Assembly (NCBI GenBank): GCA_963750995.1
Contig: CAVVST010000001.1
Location: 783,205-847,204 of the forward strand
DNA from: CAVVST01 sp963750995
Lineage (GTDB): Bacteria; Acidobacteriota; Vicinamibacteria; Vicinamibacterales; UBA2999
DNA length: 64,000 bases
Direction: 5' to 3'
The notes beneath the pieces were generated by a model, which made no database searches, was not told where the DNA came from, and was given only the letters and a program-made list of their open reading frames with translations. Positions 62,381 to 64,000 of the stretch are shown here, piece by piece. The position numbers and the translations under genes were made by a program. Positions within the stretch are counted from its first letter, which is position 1, and each line of letters opens with the position of its first letter.

Positions 62381-64000
62381 ATGGCCTATCCCGCCCGCTA
62401 TGAATCGGACATCATGCTGCCGACGGCTGGACGCTGCGCCTGCGGCCGGTGGTTGAAGAACCGCGACGGCTGCTCGCTCTGTACCAGCGCCTGTGGCCCG
62501 AAAGCCGCCGCTTCAGGTTCTTCGCGACCACTGCCGCGAACGATACGGAGGTAGAGCGTCTGCTCCGGGCCATCGCGACCGCGACGTCGTCCTGGTGGCG
62601 GAAGCGGCTGGCCGCATCGGCGGCGTCGCGCTGTAGCTGAGCGAGCCGAAGTCGCCCGATCGCGCCGAGGTCGCCTTCGCCATCGCGGATCCGCTGCAAG
62701 GGCGCGGGTCGGCTCGCGCATGCTCGAAGTGCTGGCCGGCATCGCCCGCGACCATCGCATCGCGACGTCGACGCCACGGGTCCAGGCCGACCGGCAGATG
62801 TTGCAGGTCTTCCTCGACTCCGGGTTCGAGAGCAAACGCCGGCTCGGGGCGGCGAGTTTCAGTCGCGCTCTCGCTGGCGTCGGCGACACTTTCTGAAGCG
62901 AAGGCCGCGGAACGCTCCAGATCGGCGGCGACGGCCTGGCTAAAGGCCTTCTTCGAGCCCGGTCAGTGGCGGTGATCGGCGCCAACCGTGAGCGCGGGAA
63001 GATTGGCTCCGAGATGCACGACGTCGCCGGGCGCCGCGCGCGACTGTGCGTCGTCCATCCCACCGCCCGGTCCATCGACGGTGTCGCGGCTTCCCCGACG
63101 GTCGGGGCAATCCCGGCGGCGATCGACCTGGCGGTAATCTGCATGCCATGCGCCCAGGTCAGCGCGGTTGTGGACAACAGCATCGCGAAAGGCGTCAAGG
63201 CGGAGTCGTGATTAGTGCCGGATTCGCCGAAACCGCCGCCGCGGGCCGCGCGTCGAGCAGGAGATTCTGCGCAAGGTCCGCACCGCGGGATGCGCATGAT
63301 CCGCGGCGGTTCGCAAGATTGCCCGCCGTGTCGCGGAGAAGAAGCCGATCGTCGGCGTCAAGACCTGCCGCTCCCGGGCCGGCGCGCCAGCCGCCTCGTC
63401 GCATACCGGCGCGCTAGCCGCGAGCGATGTGGTGATAGACGCGCTGTTCCATGAGGCCGCCGTCATCCGCGCCTCCGCGCTCGAGGAGGTGTTCGCGTCG
63501 CCACCCTGCTGGCGCAGCAGCCGCTGCCGCCGGGTCCGCGCGTGGCAGTGCTCTCCGGACAGGCGGCGGCCGGCAATCCTCGCCGCGGTTGCGGTGAAGC
63601 CGAGGAGCTCGAGCTCGCCTCCCTGAGGTCGGCGACCCGCGAGCGTTGCGCACGTTCCTGCCGGCGGCGGCCAGCGTCGGCAATCCGGTGGACATGCTGG
63701 CATCGGCGCCGCCCGAACATTACGGGCGGTCCATGAGTCTGCTGCTCGCCGCCGGGGCCCTCGACAGCGTCCTCGCGATTTTCATCCCGCCGCTGGTGAC
63801 ACGACCCGACGAGGTCGCGCGTGCGATCGCCGCGGCCGCAGCGGGTGCGCGATCGCATATCGCCAACTTCATCAGCAGCCGGGCATCACCGGCGGAGCTG
63901 GCGCCGATTCCGTCATACCTGTTTCCGGAAGCCGCCGCGACGGCCCCTCCAGTGCGACCGCGTCCGGCACGTGGCGGCAACGACCAAAGGGGGTAATCCC
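62381..64000 (+). CDS. GNAT plus ADP-forming acyl-CoA synthetase fusion, many frame breaks, 3' end outside window
   Basis: The reconstructed protein begins with a GNAT-like N-terminus (PARYESDIMLPDGWTLRLRPV, VALYLSEP, RGVGSRMLEVLAGIA), followed by an ADP-forming acyl-CoA synthetase core: FEPGSVAVIGANRERGKIGSE (CoA-binding), IDLAVICMPCAQVSAVVDNS, VVVISAGFAE, KKPIVGVKTCRSRAGAPAASSHTGALA, and AAASVGNPVDMLASAPPEHY. The order GNAT-CoA_binding-synthetase-like is known from Pat-type protein acetyltransferases and related fusions. At least ten frame breaks occur in 1.6 kb, denser than elsewhere. The reading continues at the right edge (RQRPKGVIP). Protein acetylation or acetate metabolism during stress is possible. 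Confidence 0.7.

Noticed and set aside
1..64000. Search for tRNA, rRNA, riboswitches, phage or defence genes
   Set aside because: No cloverleaf-like tRNA, conserved rRNA segment, known riboswitch core, integrase, capsid, restriction or toxin-antitoxin gene was recognised.

Overview
The window is about 64 kb of GC-rich bacterial chromosome, coding on both strands. The gene set (many two-component systems, an RND pump, secreted families with no known function, beta-propeller phytase, VIT1, DUF5335, a GNAT/acyl-CoA synthetase) and the palindromic repeats of the gtccgcc-ttca-ggcggac type suggest an Acidobacteriota member, probably of the Vicinamibacterales. This is inferred from family content alone. 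I found no rRNA, tRNA or CRISPR array, and no phage or defence locus.

More than 30 genes contain single-base frame breaks inside otherwise well-conserved domains, while long stretches (12.3-19.1 kb, 26.5-32.6 kb, 37.8-41.2 kb) are intact. Uncorrected indels in the assembly explain this better than mass gene decay. I therefore give the full reconstructed span of each broken gene and the approximate place of each break.

Layout. 1-5.7 kb, minus strand: a YiaW/YiaV-like export operon (DUF3302, HlyD, TolC) followed by a GAF/sigma-54 activator, with a lone receiver and an AraC protein upstream. 5.9-12.2 kb: OmpA protein, NarL-type regulator, DksA-like zinc finger, a large repeat-tailed secreted protein and a beta-barrel. 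12.3-19.1 kb: signalling cluster (PAS-GAF-AAA+ protein without GAFTGA, MASE1 kinase, FixJ-like regulator, NarX-like kinase). 19.2-23.7 kb: aldo/keto reductase, secreted and outer-membrane proteins, a receiver without its phosphoacceptor, a small winged-helix protein. 23.7-26.4 kb: glycerophosphodiesterase and phytase, a phosphorus-scavenging pair. 26.5-30.1 kb: housekeeping and small regulators (MgsA, ArsR/AHSA1/VOC, TrmO). 30.1-36.9 kb: an RND efflux operon ending in an arginase-family gene. 37.0-49.6 kb: barrel protein, NarL-type two-component pair, ABC permease, a large YncE/phosphoesterase protein, a BNR lipoprotein and membrane proteins.

49.6-64 kb is the most interesting part. Two near-identical NtrC-type activators, a PAS kinase, tandem UspA, VIT1, small winged-helix, DUF4440, DUF5335, a serine hydrolase and an acyl-CoA synthetase/GNAT protein lie together with a degenerate IS701-like element, a fragment of a second one, a 5-copy tandem repeat of about 177 bp, and a duplicated DUF4389 gene end. 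Four intergenic regions carry pairs of GGGAA-N-TTCCC-like dyads whose centres are about 21 bp apart. Three of these pairs lie about 75-115 bp upstream of sigma-54 -24/-12 promoters, in two cases serving both of two divergent genes. The fourth pair lies in the leader of one activator gene. I read this as a local sigma-54 stress regulon with its own activators and probable feedback control.
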